Of a stretch of 48,226 nt of DNA, positions 16,165-25,037 are shown piece after piece. Under the pieces are notes generated by a model. It saw nothing but the letters and a program-made list of their open reading frames with translations. It ran no database searches and was not told the origin of the DNA. The stretch is from the NCBI RefSeq assembly GCF_028707975.1, contig NZ_JAQVZX010000009.1:1-48226 (forward strand), in the 5' to 3' direction. Origin of the DNA: Syntrophomonas sp. (GTDB lineage: Bacteria > Bacillota > Syntrophomonadia > Syntrophomonadales > Syntrophomonadaceae). Made by a program: the position numbers and the translations under genes. The first letter of the stretch is position 1, and every line of letters begins with the position of its first letter.

Positions 16165-16464
16165 GTGTCGAAGTTAAAGCAGTTCTTTTTGCTCTTTATT
16201 TTGCTAGTACTATTTATTGGTGGGCTTAATATTAGCAATCAGGGAATAAACCATCTTACTCTGGACAATCGCGGCCCCGTATTTGCCTGTAATTACGAGC
16301 AGGGTAGCTGGAATCTGCAGTTATTATCCCAGGATTATAAAGTATCCCCGGAGTTGCTGAATTACGAGTGGCAGCTTTTACGGCAAAGTGCAAAAAACCA
16401 GGGTCAGCAGGCAGTACAATATTTGAATAAATCATGGCTTATTTTTAAGGCAATATTTCTCTAA
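16165..16464 (+). CDS. Small exported or membrane-anchored hypothetical protein
   Basis: Protein of 99 residues that I do not recognise. The N-terminus has a basic start and a long hydrophobic stretch (KLKQFFLLFILLVLFIGGL), so it is an inner-membrane anchor or signal peptide. The remaining ~75 residues contain one cysteine and a helical C-terminus (PELLNYEWQLLRQSAKN, QAVQYLNKSWLIFKAIFL). The GTG start at 16165 has AAAGGAGG 11 bases upstream, inside the end of spoIIP. Tight linkage to spoIIP suggests a sporulation role, but that is inference from position only. Confidence 0.72.
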   Translation: MSKLKQFFLLFILLVLFIGGLNISNQGINHLTLDNRGPVFACNYEQGSWNLQLLSQDYKVSPELLNYEWQLLRQSAKNQGQQAVQYLNKSWLIFKAIFL

Positions 16465-16662
16465 ATCGCTCCTGCTTGGTTAGCAAGAAAATTTGGGTTT
16501 AGACGCAGAAGTACGCTGACCCTTCGGGCGCAGCAACCTTAATAGCAACCGCAGGGAGCATCAGTGGTACCCGCAGGGTGATTTACGCTGATACTATCTT
16601 ATAAAATCTTAATAAATCAGCGTTGATCAGCGTCAAAAAAATTCGCACTTGTTGCTTCCCCT
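16465..16662. repeat. Gene-free region with ATCAGCG-type repeats
   Basis: Part of a 324-bp space before murJ. It contains GACGCAGAAGTACGCTGACC, TTTACGCTGATACT and AATCAGCGTTGATCAGCGTC, words shared with the composite repeat at 961-1112. No coding frame is supported. Confidence 0.5.
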
Positions 16663-16706
16663 ATTTTCATAGTGGTTGTGGCCCCTGACCATGGGTGGTT
16701 AGCAAG
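16663..16706 (+). repeat. Dispersed intergenic repeat (CCATGGG family), copy F
   Basis: TTTTCATAGTGGTTGTGGCC, then CCTGACCATGGGTGGTTAGC. One of the best preserved copies. Confidence 0.78.
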
Positions 16707-16725
16707 TTGAGGGGTGAGGAAAACA

Positions 16726-16768
16726 GGGGGACAAGACAGACAACACAAAAGAACTGTCCCCTTGTGTT
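16726..16768 (+). repeat. REP-like element just upstream of the murJ ribosome site
   Basis: GGGGACA (16727-16733) pairs with TGTCCCC (16755-16761), and AACACAA (16742-16748) pairs with TTGTGTT (16762-16768), two mutually exclusive stems. Nearly identical to 18438-18484. It ends about 5 bases before the TTGGAG ribosome site of murJ. Confidence 0.75.
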
Positions 16769-16788
16769 ATTATTGGAGTTGATAGTAT

Positions 16789-18354
16789 TTGAGCGAAAGG
16801 GGAAGAAATGTAGCCCGGGCCGCGGTTTTGCTCATGATCACGGTAATACTGTCGAGGATCTTGGGTTATGGTCGGGAAGTAGCCCTTTATACTCTCTTTG
16901 GACAGGATTATATTACTGATGCCTACCGGGCTGCTTTTTCTATTCCGGATTTCATTTACATGTTACTGGTGGGCGGAGCTTTGAGCTCGGCTTTTATCCC
17001 TGTTATCTCTACTTTTGTGGCTCGCGATCAGGAAGAGGATGCCTGGCGCTCCGCCAGCATTGTATTAAACTATGTGCTTTTGCTGATGCTCTTTATTATG
17101 GCCCTGGCCTATCTGTATACCCCACTGTTAATGAAGATACTGGTTCCCGGCTTACCCGCCCAGTACAGCGACCTGGCGATATATCTTACCCGCATCATGT
17201 TCATCCAAACCTTCTTCATGGCTCTCAACGGGATGGCCATGGGCATATTGAACTCATTTCATCATTTCTGGGCTCCAGCCTGGGGAAGTCTGCTCTACAA
17301 TCTAGTGATTATAGTGGTGGGTGTTGGCCTGGTGGAGCAATTAGGCGTTGCCGCTTTTTCGCTGGGAGTGGTTCTGGGCGCTGTTGCCAATTTTGTGGTG
17401 CAGATTCCTGCACTGCGGCGTCTGGGAATGAAATATTATTTCTCGTTTGACTATAAGAACCAGGGCTTTCAGGAAATAATCCAGCTTATGGTACCGGTTT
17501 TAGCCGGATTAGGAGCGGTACAAGTGAGTCTTTTCGTGACTCAGAACCTGGCATCGAGCCTGGCGGCGGGAACGGTAAGCGCTCTTAGCCTGGCCCAGCG
17601 AATAGTAAATCTTCCCCTGGGAATATTTGCGGTATCTTTGGGAGTAGCGATTTTCCCCACCTTGACCCATCTGGCAGCCCGGGGAGAAATAGCCCAGTTT
17701 AAACGCAGCAGTTCCCTGGCCATAAGGGCCGTATTTTTACTCACCATCCCGGCTTCTCTTGGCTTGATGGCCCTGGGCGAGCCGATAATTAGACTGCTTT
17801 TTGAGCAGGGGCGATTTTCTGCCACTGCGGTAGCCATAACCAATGAGGCTCTTTTCTTTTATTGTTTTGGCCTTTTTGCCTATTCTTCCTTGCAGGTTCT
17901 AAACCGCAGTTTTTATGCTTTGCATGATTCTTTTACTCCGGTTGCAGCTGCTTTTATCACTATAGTTGCTAATATCCTGCTTTCTTTAAACCTGGTGGCT
18001 ACTATGGGGCATAAAGGTCTGGCCCTGGCTTATTCGCTATCGGGATTGGCTGGGTTCATCTTTTTGATGCTGGCTTTGCGGAAAAAACTGGGCCAACTGG
18101 GTGGAGGCAGGATTGCCGGCAGTTTTCTCATTTCTCTGGGCGCCTCTTTGCTGATGTGGGCCCTGCTGCGTTTCTTTACGGGAAGAATGCTTGAAATTTG
18201 GCCTTTGGCAAGCAAGCTTCAGCTTATGATCCTGGTAACCGGGGGAGTTTTATCCGGTGCTATTGTCTACGGCCTTATTATTTATTTCTTTAAACTGGAA
18301 GAGTCCCAATTGCTGCTTAATATGCTTCGGCAGCGCCTGTCGAGAAGCTCATAA
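16789..18354 (+). CDS. murJ: Lipid II flippase MurJ (MviN family)
   Basis: Integral membrane protein of 521 residues with about fourteen helices, in the MOP/MATE-related superfamily. It moves lipid II across the membrane for peptidoglycan synthesis. Diagnostic sequences are SRILGYGREVALYTLFGQ at the N-terminus, DAYRAAFSIPDFIYMLLVGGALSSAF, and the central FEQGRFSATA. The TTG start at 16789 follows TTGGAG, with a REP-like hairpin immediately in front. Its place between spoIIP and lepA is not the Bacillus arrangement. A spore-specific paralogue role is possible but not shown. Confidence 0.93.
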   Translation: MSERGRNVARAAVLLMITVILSRILGYGREVALYTLFGQDYITDAYRAAFSIPDFIYMLLVGGALSSAFIPVISTFVARDQEEDAWRSASIVLNYVLLLMLFIMALAYLYTPLLMKILVPGLPAQYSDLAIYLTRIMFIQTFFMALNGMAMGILNSFHHFWAPAWGSLLYNLVIIVVGVGLVEQLGVAAFSLGVVLGAVANFVVQIPALRRLGMKYYFSFDYKNQGFQEIIQLMVPVLAGLGAVQVSLFVTQNLASSLAAGTVSALSLAQRIVNLPLGIFAVSLGVAIFPTLTHLAARGEIAQFKRSSSLAIRAVFLLTIPASLGLMALGEPIIRLLFEQGRFSATAVAITNEALFFYCFGLFAYSSLQVLNRSFYALHDSFTPVAAAFITIVANILLSLNLVATMGHKGLALAYSLSGLAGFIFLMLALRKKLGQLGGGRIAGSFLISLGASLLMWALLRFFTGRMLEIWPLASKLQLMILVTGGVLSGAIVYGLIIYFFKLEESQLLLNMLRQRLSRSS

Positions 18355-18437
18355 AACTCCCATCAATTGAACCGCGGTGCTTAATCAGTTATAATTTTAG
18401 AAGCTCTAAAGACGGAAGACAGAAGGCGGGGAACAGA

Positions 18438-18484
18438 AGGGGACAAGACATGGAGACAACACAAAAGAACTGTCCCCTTGTGTT
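18438..18484 (+). repeat. REP-like element just upstream of the lepA ribosome site
   Basis: GGGGACA (18439-18445) pairs with TGTCCCC (18471-18477); AACACAA (18458-18464) pairs with TTGTGTT (18478-18484). A second copy of the element in front of murJ, 17 bases before the lepA ribosome site. Confidence 0.75.
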
Positions 18485-18512
18485 CTCTTGTGTTCTACCT
18501 GGAGGTTAAAAT

Positions 18513-20312
18513 TTGCAGAAGAATATTAGGAACTTCAGTATTATAGCTCATATAGATCACGGTAAATCAACCCTGGCGGACCGTTTGCTTCATTTGACCG
18601 GGGCGCTCAGTGATAGGGAAATGAAAGAACAGTTTTTAGACAAGATGGAGCTGGAAAGGGAAAAGGGCATTACCATTAAGCTTAAGCCAGTAAGACTCAA
18701 TTACCGGGCCCGGGATGGGCAGGAATACATTCTGAACCTGATTGATACCCCGGGTCATGTCGATTTTTCTTACGAGGTTTCGCGCAGCTTGGCTGCCTGT
18801 GAAGGAGCCTTGCTGGTGGTTGATGCTTCCCAGGGGATAGAAGCCCAGACCCTGGCCAATGTTTATATGGCCATGGATCTGGATCTGGAAATAATCGGAG
18901 TGATCAATAAAATCGACCTGCCTGGAGCGGAACCGGAAGTAGTCAAGCAGGAGATGGAAAATGTATTGGGACTGGATCAGAATGAGGTTTTACCTATTTC
19001 GGCCAAATTGGGTACAGGGGTGGAGGATGTCCTGGAGGCGATAGTCCAGAGGATCCCCCCTCCTTCCGGTATAAAGGACGCAGCGTTACAAGCCCTGATT
19101 TTTGATTCTTATTTTGACCCCTATAAGGGAGCCATATCCTATATCCGGGTGGTAGCGGGAAAATTGCGCAAAGGTGACATGATCCGTATGATGTCCAGCG
19201 GCAAGGAATATGAGGTAGATGAAATAGGAGTCTTGTCTCCATACATGAACGAGGTTGAAGTACTCTGCTCAGGTGAAGTGGGTTATGTGGCGGCAGGAAT
19301 GAAAAATGTCAATGATACCCGGGTGGGTGATACTATCACGGGAGCCCGGCTGGCAGCACCGGAAGCATTGCCGGGATACCAGGAGGTAAAGCCCATGGTT
19401 TATTGCGGGCTTTATCCCCTTGAAAACAGTGACTTCGAGCGCCTGCGCGATGCGCTGGACCGCTTAAAACTAAATGATGCTTCCCTTTTTTATGAGCCGG
19501 ATAACTCTGATGCCCTGGGTTTTGGTTTCCGCTGCGGCTTTTTGGGTCTCTTGCATCTGGAGATCGTTAAGGAGAGGCTGGAAAGAGAGTATGACCTGAG
19601 CCTGCTGGCTACGGCCCCAAGCGTTATATACCGGGTGTTGCTGACCGATGGTAGTGAAGTTCTGGTGCAAAATCCTACCCACTGGCCTCCCCCGCAGAGA
19701 ATCGACCGGGTGATGGAGCCCTTTGTCAAAGCCGCCATAATGGTTCCTAATGAATTCGTAGGGACGATAATGGAGCTTTGTCAGGAAAAGAGAGGCAGTT
19801 TTGTTACCATGGAATATTTGACCACCCACCGGGTAGTTATTAATTATAGACTGCCCTTGGCCGAGATTCTCTATGATTTTTTTGATGCTTTGAAATCGCG
19901 AACCCGCGGTTATGCTTCGCTGGACTACGAACTTCATGATTTTGAGGCTTCTGATTTAATCAAGCTGGATATTATGCTTAATGGAGAGGCAGTTGACGCC
20001 TTAAGTTTTATTATTCACCAGGACAAGGCCTATTACCGGGCTCGTGCTATTGTAAACAAATTAAGAAAGATAATTCCCCGCCAGATGTATGAAGTAGCCA
20101 TTCAGGCGGCTATCGGCAACCGTATTATTGCTCGGGAGAGCGTCAAGGCCATGCGTAAGGATGTTTTGGCCAAATGTTATGGCGGGGATATAACCCGTAA
20201 AAAGAAGCTTCTGGAAAAACAAAAAGAAGGAAAAAAGCGGATGAAACAGATTGGCCGGGTAGAAGTGCCTAAAGACGCCTTTATGACCGTACTGGACATT
20301 GAAAATGACTAA
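18513..20312 (+). CDS. lepA: Elongation factor 4 (back-translocating GTPase)
   Basis: Ribosome-associated translational GTPase of 599 residues. G-domain motifs are AHIDHGKST (G1), the conserved threonine of G2 in GITIK, DTPGH (G3) near 76 and NKID (G4) near 131. The LepA-specific C-terminal domain is complete, ending in [20 protein letters not shown]. The TTG start at 18513 has GGAGG 7 bases upstream. It is followed 17 bp later by hemW, the usual partner in Firmicutes. Confidence 0.98.
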   Translation: MQKNIRNFSIIAHIDHGKSTLADRLLHLTGALSDREMKEQFLDKMELEREKGITIKLKPVRLNYRARDGQEYILNLIDTPGHVDFSYEVSRSLAACEGALLVVDASQGIEAQTLANVYMAMDLDLEIIGVINKIDLPGAEPEVVKQEMENVLGLDQNEVLPISAKLGTGVEDVLEAIVQRIPPPSGIKDAALQALIFDSYFDPYKGAISYIRVVAGKLRKGDMIRMMSSGKEYEVDEIGVLSPYMNEVEVLCSGEVGYVAAGMKNVNDTRVGDTITGARLAAPEALPGYQEVKPMVYCGLYPLENSDFERLRDALDRLKLNDASLFYEPDNSDALGFGFRCGFLGLLHLEIVKERLEREYDLSLLATAPSVIYRVLLTDGSEVLVQNPTHWPPPQRIDRVMEPFVKAAIMVPNEFVGTIMELCQEKRGSFVTMEYLTTHRVVINYRLPLAEILYDFFDALKSRTRGYASLDYELHDFEASDLIKLDIMLNGEAVDALSFIIHQDKAYYRARAIVNKLRKIIPRQMYEVAIQAAIGNRIIARESVKAMRKDVLAKCYGGDITRKKKLLEKQKEGKKRMKQIGRVEVPKDAFMTVLDIEND

Positions 20313-20329
20313 AGGAAATAAAGATAAGC

Positions 20330-21496
20330 GTGGATATTGAGCCAAATATTAATAAGAAGCATGCCGGGATATACATTCATATACCATTTTGCCTCAAGAA
20401 GTGCGGCTATTGTGATTTTTATTCCCAGCCCCTTCAATCCTTGACCCAGCTTGAGCGCTATGCCACAGCTGTACGGCTGGAAATAGAAAAGCGCGCGGTT
20501 TTGTTTCCGGATACCATCATCTCCAGCATTTACCTGGGAGGAGGTACCCCCAGTTTGCTTGCTCCACAGCAACTGCAAAGCATATTGGGGGCCGTATCTC
20601 ATTACTTTAAACTTGGTAGTAATGCCGAAATAAGCCTGGAAATGAATCCGGCTACAGTTAGAGAAGCCCATATAAGAGGAGTTTTAGCAGCCGGAGTAAA
20701 CCGTATTTCTTTGGGGATACAGAGTTTTTCTGAGGATGAGTTGAAGATACTGGGGCGTGTTCATGGCTTATACGATATAATGCATAACATTGATGCCTTG
20801 CATAAAGAAGGATGCAAAAATTTCAACCTGGACTTGATCTATGGTATTCCTGGACAAAGCCTGGATACCTGGCAAAGGAGCCTGGAACTGGCAGTTTCCT
20901 GCAGGCCGCAACACATTTCCACCTATCTATTGCAGCTGGACGAGAGCACGCCGATGGCCCGGGCCATAAAAAGCGGTCAGATAAAGCTACTGGATGAAGA
21001 AAGCGAATATTCAATGTACCATCTGGCTTTGGATTACCTGCCCGAAAAGGGATTTTCCCATTACGAGTTGTCCAACTTCTGCCAGGTTGGTTTTGAGTGC
21101 CGCCATAATCTGAACTATTGGGGTGGTGGCGATTATATAGGAATAGGAGCGGGAGCGGTATCCTGCATCAAGCGGAAAAGATACCGGAACCGGCCGATTC
21201 TGGAGGACTATCTGATGGCGTTGGAGGCAGGAGATGAGGCTCCCATGGAAATACTGGAACAAATGAGTGTTGAGGAAAAAATGCGCGAAGAAATAATACT
21301 GGCTTTAAGGCTCTGCGATGGAATAGATTTAATGCAATTTGCCGATAGATATCACATAGATTTTAGAGGACGATTTGCGCTGGAAATTGAGGACGCGGAA
21401 CAAAAAGGCCTGTTAAAAATGGAAAAGAATCGGCTTAGTTTAACCAGGAGGGGGTATTTTCTCTCCAATCAGGTTTTTTGCCGTTTTATGTCCTGA
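20330..21496 (+). CDS. hemW: Heme chaperone HemW (radical SAM)
   Basis: Radical-SAM protein of 388 residues. The cluster motif is C21-x3-C25-x2-C28 in IHIPFCLKKCGYCDFY, followed by YLGGGTPS and the HemW C-terminal domain. The family was long annotated as coproporphyrinogen III oxidase, but HemW members lack the N-terminal extension of HemN and act as heme-transfer chaperones for respiratory enzymes. The GTG at 20330 is the likely start, with AAAGGAA upstream. It sits between lepA and the heat-shock operon as in other Firmicutes. Confidence 0.93.
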   Translation: MDIEPNINKKHAGIYIHIPFCLKKCGYCDFYSQPLQSLTQLERYATAVRLEIEKRAVLFPDTIISSIYLGGGTPSLLAPQQLQSILGAVSHYFKLGSNAEISLEMNPATVREAHIRGVLAAGVNRISLGIQSFSEDELKILGRVHGLYDIMHNIDALHKEGCKNFNLDLIYGIPGQSLDTWQRSLELAVSCRPQHISTYLLQLDESTPMARAIKSGQIKLLDEESEYSMYHLALDYLPEKGFSHYELSNFCQVGFECRHNLNYWGGGDYIGIGAGAVSCIKRKRYRNRPILEDYLMALEAGDEAPMEILEQMSVEEKMREEIILALRLCDGIDLMQFADRYHIDFRGRFALEIEDAEQKGLLKMEKNRLSLTRRGYFLSNQVFCRFMS

Positions 21497-21505
21497 TCCC
21501 CAGGC

Positions 21506-21534
21506 TTGACAAAGGTTTTTACAGGTGATATTTT
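21506..21534 (+). promoter_or_regulatory. Sigma-A promoter of the hrcA heat-shock operon
   Basis: TTGACA (21506-21511), 17-bp spacer, TATTTT (21529-21534). The -10 is imperfect. The CIRCE operator begins 15 bases downstream, where it would cover the transcription start. Confidence 0.7.
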
Positions 21535-21548
21535 CATAATAATAGCGA

Positions 21549-21575
21549 TTAGCACTCAATAAGATAGAGTGCTAA
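21549..21575 (+). promoter_or_regulatory. CIRCE operator (HrcA binding site)
   Basis: Perfect consensus: TTAGCACTC (21549-21557), 9-bp spacer, GAGTGCTAA (21567-21575). HrcA is expected to repress its own operon here, with release when heat shock occupies chaperonin. Confidence 0.97.
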
Positions 21576-21591
21576 CAGGTGGGTGGTATTT

Positions 21592-22617
21592 ATGACCCTG
21601 GATGAAAGAAAAAAGAAAATTCTTGAATCGATTATCCGCGACTATGTGGAAACGGCAGAACCGGTAGGTTCCCGGGCAATGGTAAAAAAACATGATTTAA
21701 GGATAAGCGCAGCAACGGTGAGAAATGAAATGGCAGACCTTGAGGATATGGGTTACCTGGAGCAGCCCCATACCTCCGCGGGTCGAATCCCGTCAGAAAG
21801 GGGATTCCGCTATTATGTTGACTGCATGATGGAGAAAGAGCCTCCCGGAGAGAGGGAATATGCTTTATTGCAGCAATTATTTGAGCATAATGTCGAGGAT
21901 TGGGAACAGGTAATTCTGGGGATTGCTCATTTTCTATCCCAGATGACCCGCTATGCGTCTTTTGTTATTGTCCCGGCAGCCAAGTTCAGTGAATTTCGCA
22001 ACCTGCAGCTGCTTCCCCTGGACCAGGGTAAAGCCCTGCTCTTATTGCTAAGCGATATGGGAGTGATAATGCATCGCATTATTAGTATTCCTGAGTTGGT
22101 GTCATCCCAGGATCTGCAGGCTATTGCCGAACTGTTCAACCAGGCCTTTAGAGGAAAGAGGCTGGAAGAAGTAAAGAGAAGCGATCTGCAACTCATAAGG
22201 GAGAGCCTCAGCCAGCGGCGCAGAATAATTGATAATGCTCTGGAAGCTATAGACAACCTGTTGCAAAATTCCCGGGATGAAAAGGTGTGGGTCAGCGGAG
22301 CCCTGAATATTCTTAATGAACCTGAGTTTAAGGACATGGAAAAGCTGAAACGAATACTGAATGTTTTAGAGGAAGATGATTCGCTGCGGCAGATTATTCC
22401 GGGAGAACTGGGGGAAGCCGTAGACATCAAGATTGGCCGGGAGAACTCGGTGGAAGAGATCCAGGAAATGAGTCTGGTCGTGGCGGGGTATAAGTCTTTT
22501 GGTGAGCTGGGTAAGATAGGAGTGATAGGCCCGGTGCGCATGGAATATTGGAAAGCGGTAGGTACGGTGGAAATCGTGCGGGATATTATTGAGGACTATC
22601 TAAAGGGGTTAGGATGA
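21592..22617 (+). CDS. hrcA: Heat-inducible transcription repressor HrcA
   Basis: Repressor of 341 residues that binds CIRCE. The N-terminal winged helix ([54 protein letters not shown]) is followed by the conserved [19 protein letters not shown] and the C-terminal dimerisation/GAF-like region ending [16 protein letters not shown]. The ATG at 21592 is preferred over an in-frame GTG at 21583 because it matches the family N-terminus. It begins the operon hrcA-chaperonin-grpE-dnaK-dnaJ. HrcA usually needs GroEL for activity, so a group II/III chaperonin in this operon is notable. Confidence 0.97.
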   Translation: MTLDERKKKILESIIRDYVETAEPVGSRAMVKKHDLRISAATVRNEMADLEDMGYLEQPHTSAGRIPSERGFRYYVDCMMEKEPPGEREYALLQQLFEHNVEDWEQVILGIAHFLSQMTRYASFVIVPAAKFSEFRNLQLLPLDQGKALLLLLSDMGVIMHRIISIPELVSSQDLQAIAELFNQAFRGKRLEEVKRSDLQLIRESLSQRRRIIDNALEAIDNLLQNSRDEKVWVSGALNILNEPEFKDMEKLKRILNVLEEDDSLRQIIPGELGEAVDIKIGRENSVEEIQEMSLVVAGYKSFGELGKIGVIGPVRMEYWKAVGTVEIVRDIIEDYLKGLG

Positions 22618-22710
22618 TAAGGGTACTTTTATGGGTATATGCGAAAAACCACTTGGCCGAATGCATAGACATAATGTAGTAGAAAAGAAGTAAAACCTGA
22701 GGAAGAAAAA

Positions 22711-22764
22711 TGTGTCAGAGGTCCACTTGACACAACAGAACCGTCCCCTTGATCCACTTGGTCC
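22711..22764 (+). repeat. REP-like element upstream of the chaperonin ribosome site
   Basis: TGTGTCA (22711-22717) pairs with TGACACA (22728-22734); then AGAACCGTCCCCTTGATCC, the same GTCCCC end as in other copies. It lies immediately before GAGGAGG of the chaperonin gene. Confidence 0.6.
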
Positions 22765-22777
22765 AGAGGAGGTAAAT

Positions 22778-24343
22778 ATGTCTGAAAAAAAGCTGGGCAG
22801 ACCAGAGAAATCGGATGACAGATTCCAGGCTCTTTTAAGCAATGCCAGTGCTTCCCGGGCCATATCGCAAGCGGTGGAAGGCACCATTGGTCCCAAGGGC
22901 CTGGATATTATGATGGTGGATAGATTTGGCGATGTAGTTATCAGCAATGATGGGGTAACCATACTCAAGCTGATGGAAGTGAATCACCCTGCGGCCCGCA
23001 TGATAATTAACACTGCCCGGGCCCAGCAATCAGAGGTGGGAGATGGTACTACAACAGCGACCATTATTGCTGGTGCGCTGGTAGCTGAAGGGGTGGAGCA
23101 GGTACTAAAAGGAGTACCGGTTACCCGGGTGATAGAAGGTATTGAGCGGGGCATAGTTGCGGCATTGAACCTAGTTAAAAAACAAAGCCGGGCGCTTGAA
23201 TCCCTGGAGGATAAGGTGCTTTTTAACATTGCTGTGGTGGCCGGAAGGGGCAATCGCGATTTGGCCCGCCTGGTTATTAAGGGAGCACAACTGGTGGGAC
23301 GAAAGAAGCTTTTGGATCGGGACTACAAATTTGCTGATGCGGTGCTAGCCCGGGAGCTGGCCCCCAGTCAGGTCTTCCGTGGGGTCTTGCTTAACCGGGA
23401 AGCCGTTAACAAGGATATGCCGGCAGTTTTGGAAAACCCTCTGGTACTGGTTATAGATGATGCCCTGGGGCCCGAAGAAATCGAACGGGAAGCCATGAAG
23501 AGCGAGAGCGGTTTCCAGTATTATCTGCAGGCCCGGGCCAAATACGAGGAAAACCTGCGTAAAATTCCCGAACTGGGAATAAAGCTGGTAGTGATTGACC
23601 GTGGTATTGATGATATGGCAGAAGAGCTCTTTACCGAAGCTGGAATAATGGCGGTTCAGCGGGTATCTTCCCGGGAAATCGAAAAACTTTGCCAACATAC
23701 TGGTGCCAGGAAAATAAAACGAAATAGTCTTAACCGGGATCCGGATACCCTTAAGGGATATTTGGGTAAAGCCCGGATGGTTAAAACAGATGAAAAGCTG
23801 CAGCATATCTATGTATATGACGGTGGGGGAGAGAACTGGACCACCGTTCTCATAGGTGCCTCCACTGAAGAAGTAGTTGATGAGCGCGAACGCATGGCCA
23901 AAGATGCAGCTTCCGCCGTTCAGGCTGCAGTGCAGGGAGGGGTGGTTCCGGGCGGAGGGGCTATGGAGGTATGGCTGGCAGCTCATATGGAAGAAGTGGC
24001 CAGAGAGCTTGAAGGTATGGCCTCATTTGGTGTGAACTGTGTTAAGGAAGCCTTGATAAAGCCTTTTTCCTGTTTAGTAAGCAATGCTGGTTTCAACCCG
24101 CTGGAAAAATTGGGTGATGTGGTAGTGGCCCAGAGAAAGAACGGGAGTGATTCTATCGGGATTGACTGTGAAAAAGGAAAATTGATGGATATGATGCGAC
24201 AGGGTATAGTTGATCCCGCCCTGGTAAAAATTCATGCTATTAAAGCAGCAGGTGAGGTGGCAGTGGCTATTTTAAGGATAAACACCATTATCAAAATGAA
24301 AAATGATCCGGGCGAGCTGGAAAACACTGAGAACTGGGATTAG
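22778..24343 (+). CDS. Archaeal-type (thermosome-like, group II/III) chaperonin
   Basis: Protein-folding chaperonin of 521 residues that is much closer to archaeal thermosome/CCT than to GroEL. Nucleotide-site motifs are GPKGLD (38-43), NDGVTI (57-62) and GDGTTT (88-93), then VVPGGGAMEV near 390. NHPAARMI (69-76) follows the thermosome pattern. The apical region carries the built-in-lid helical protrusion (SGFQYYLQARAKYEENLRKI) followed by GIDDMAEELFTEAGIMAVQR, both typical of group II; GroEL lacks this insertion. No GroES gene is adjacent. The ATG at 22778 has GAGGAGG upstream. Bacterial archaeal-like chaperonins in dnaK operons are known from some Firmicutes such as Carboxydothermus, so this is rare rather than new. 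Confidence 0.95.
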   Translation: MSEKKLGRPEKSDDRFQALLSNASASRAISQAVEGTIGPKGLDIMMVDRFGDVVISNDGVTILKLMEVNHPAARMIINTARAQQSEVGDGTTTATIIAGALVAEGVEQVLKGVPVTRVIEGIERGIVAALNLVKKQSRALESLEDKVLFNIAVVAGRGNRDLARLVIKGAQLVGRKKLLDRDYKFADAVLARELAPSQVFRGVLLNREAVNKDMPAVLENPLVLVIDDALGPEEIEREAMKSESGFQYYLQARAKYEENLRKIPELGIKLVVIDRGIDDMAEELFTEAGIMAVQRVSSREIEKLCQHTGARKIKRNSLNRDPDTLKGYLGKARMVKTDEKLQHIYVYDGGGENWTTVLIGASTEEVVDERERMAKDAASAVQAAVQGGVVPGGGAMEVWLAAHMEEVARELEGMASFGVNCVKEALIKPFSCLVSNAGFNPLEKLGDVVVAQRKNGSDSIGIDCEKGKLMDMMRQGIVDPALVKIHAIKAAGEVAVAILRINTIIKMKNDPGELENTENWD

Positions 24344-24355
24344 AGGTGATTAATT

Positions 24356-24916
24356 ATGAGTAAAGAAGAGCTTGAAATGGAAAGAATGCAAGAGCAAGAG
24401 AGAGTTGAACCCCTTGACTCCCTGGCAGGCATGGAAGTGGAAAGTGGAGAAATCCAGGCACTGCAGGAAGAATTGGCCAGGATACAGGAAGAAAAAAAGG
24501 AGAACTATGAGCTGTATTTACGGGCCCTGGCTGAACAGGAGAACATCAAAAAGCGGGCTGGCCGGGAACGAGAGGAATATGTAAAATATTCCACGCTGCC
24601 CCTTATCAATAAACTGCTGCTGGTTATTGATGACCTGGATCGGGCTCTGGATGTTTCCCATGCCAACCAGGACTTCGAAGCCTTGAACAAGGGCGTAGAG
24701 ATGATAGCCCGGAAGTTACATGATTTAATCAAGAACGAAGGCGTTGAGGCGATTGAAGCGGTGGGTAAACCCTTTGATCCCATGTACCATCAACCGCTGA
24801 TGGTTGAAGGCAGCAGTGAAGAACAGGAGAACATGGTGCTGGAGGAGTTTCAGAAGGGCTACATAATGCATGGCCGGGTAATTCGTCCCAGTCTGGTTAA
24901 AGTCAGCAACAGCTAG
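24356..24916 (+). CDS. grpE: Nucleotide exchange factor GrpE
   Basis: DnaK nucleotide-exchange factor of 186 residues. An acidic N-terminal coiled-coil (roughly 25-85; [20 protein letters not shown]) leads to the beta-rich head with [18 protein letters not shown] and the C-terminal [17 protein letters not shown]. The start is preceded by AGAGGTGATTA. It lies 12 bp after the chaperonin gene, clearly one operon with it. Confidence 0.97.
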   Translation: MSKEELEMERMQEQERVEPLDSLAGMEVESGEIQALQEELARIQEEKKENYELYLRALAEQENIKKRAGREREEYVKYSTLPLINKLLLVIDDLDRALDVSHANQDFEALNKGVEMIARKLHDLIKNEGVEAIEAVGKPFDPMYHQPLMVEGSSEEQENMVLEEFQKGYIMHGRVIRPSLVKVSNS

Positions 24917-24948
24917 TTCCCCCTGAAGAAGCCGGGAGAAAGGGGGAA
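24917..24948 (+). other. Hairpin between grpE and dnaK
   Basis: TTCCCCCT and AGGGGGAA flank a 16-base loop directly after the grpE stop codon. There is no T run, so a processing or stability role is more likely than termination. The rest of the 120-bp space holds an AT-rich stretch with a TAAATATGCA word. Confidence 0.45.
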
Positions 24949-25037
24949 TGATGGCATAAATATGCAAAGCAAGCTTTGATATCAAAGATCTCCTTTATGG
25001 GAGTGACTAGCTTAGATTATTATTGGAGGTGTGGCAA

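Noticed and set aside
961-16662. Repeated ATCAGCG/GCAGAT words considered as a CRISPR array
   Set aside because: No regular spacing, no constant repeat length and no cas genes; these are short dispersed words.
20330-21496. Annotation of hemW as coproporphyrinogen III oxidase (hemN)
   Set aside because: The sequence has the HemW-type layout without the HemN N-terminal extension; the heme-chaperone call fits better.
23345-23986. Long minus-strand open frame (213 codons) inside the chaperonin gene
   Set aside because: Antisense shadow of a clearly real gene with strong motifs on the plus strand.
22778-24343. GroEL call for the chaperonin
   Set aside because: HPAAR motif, helical protrusion and lack of GroES point to the archaeal-type group.
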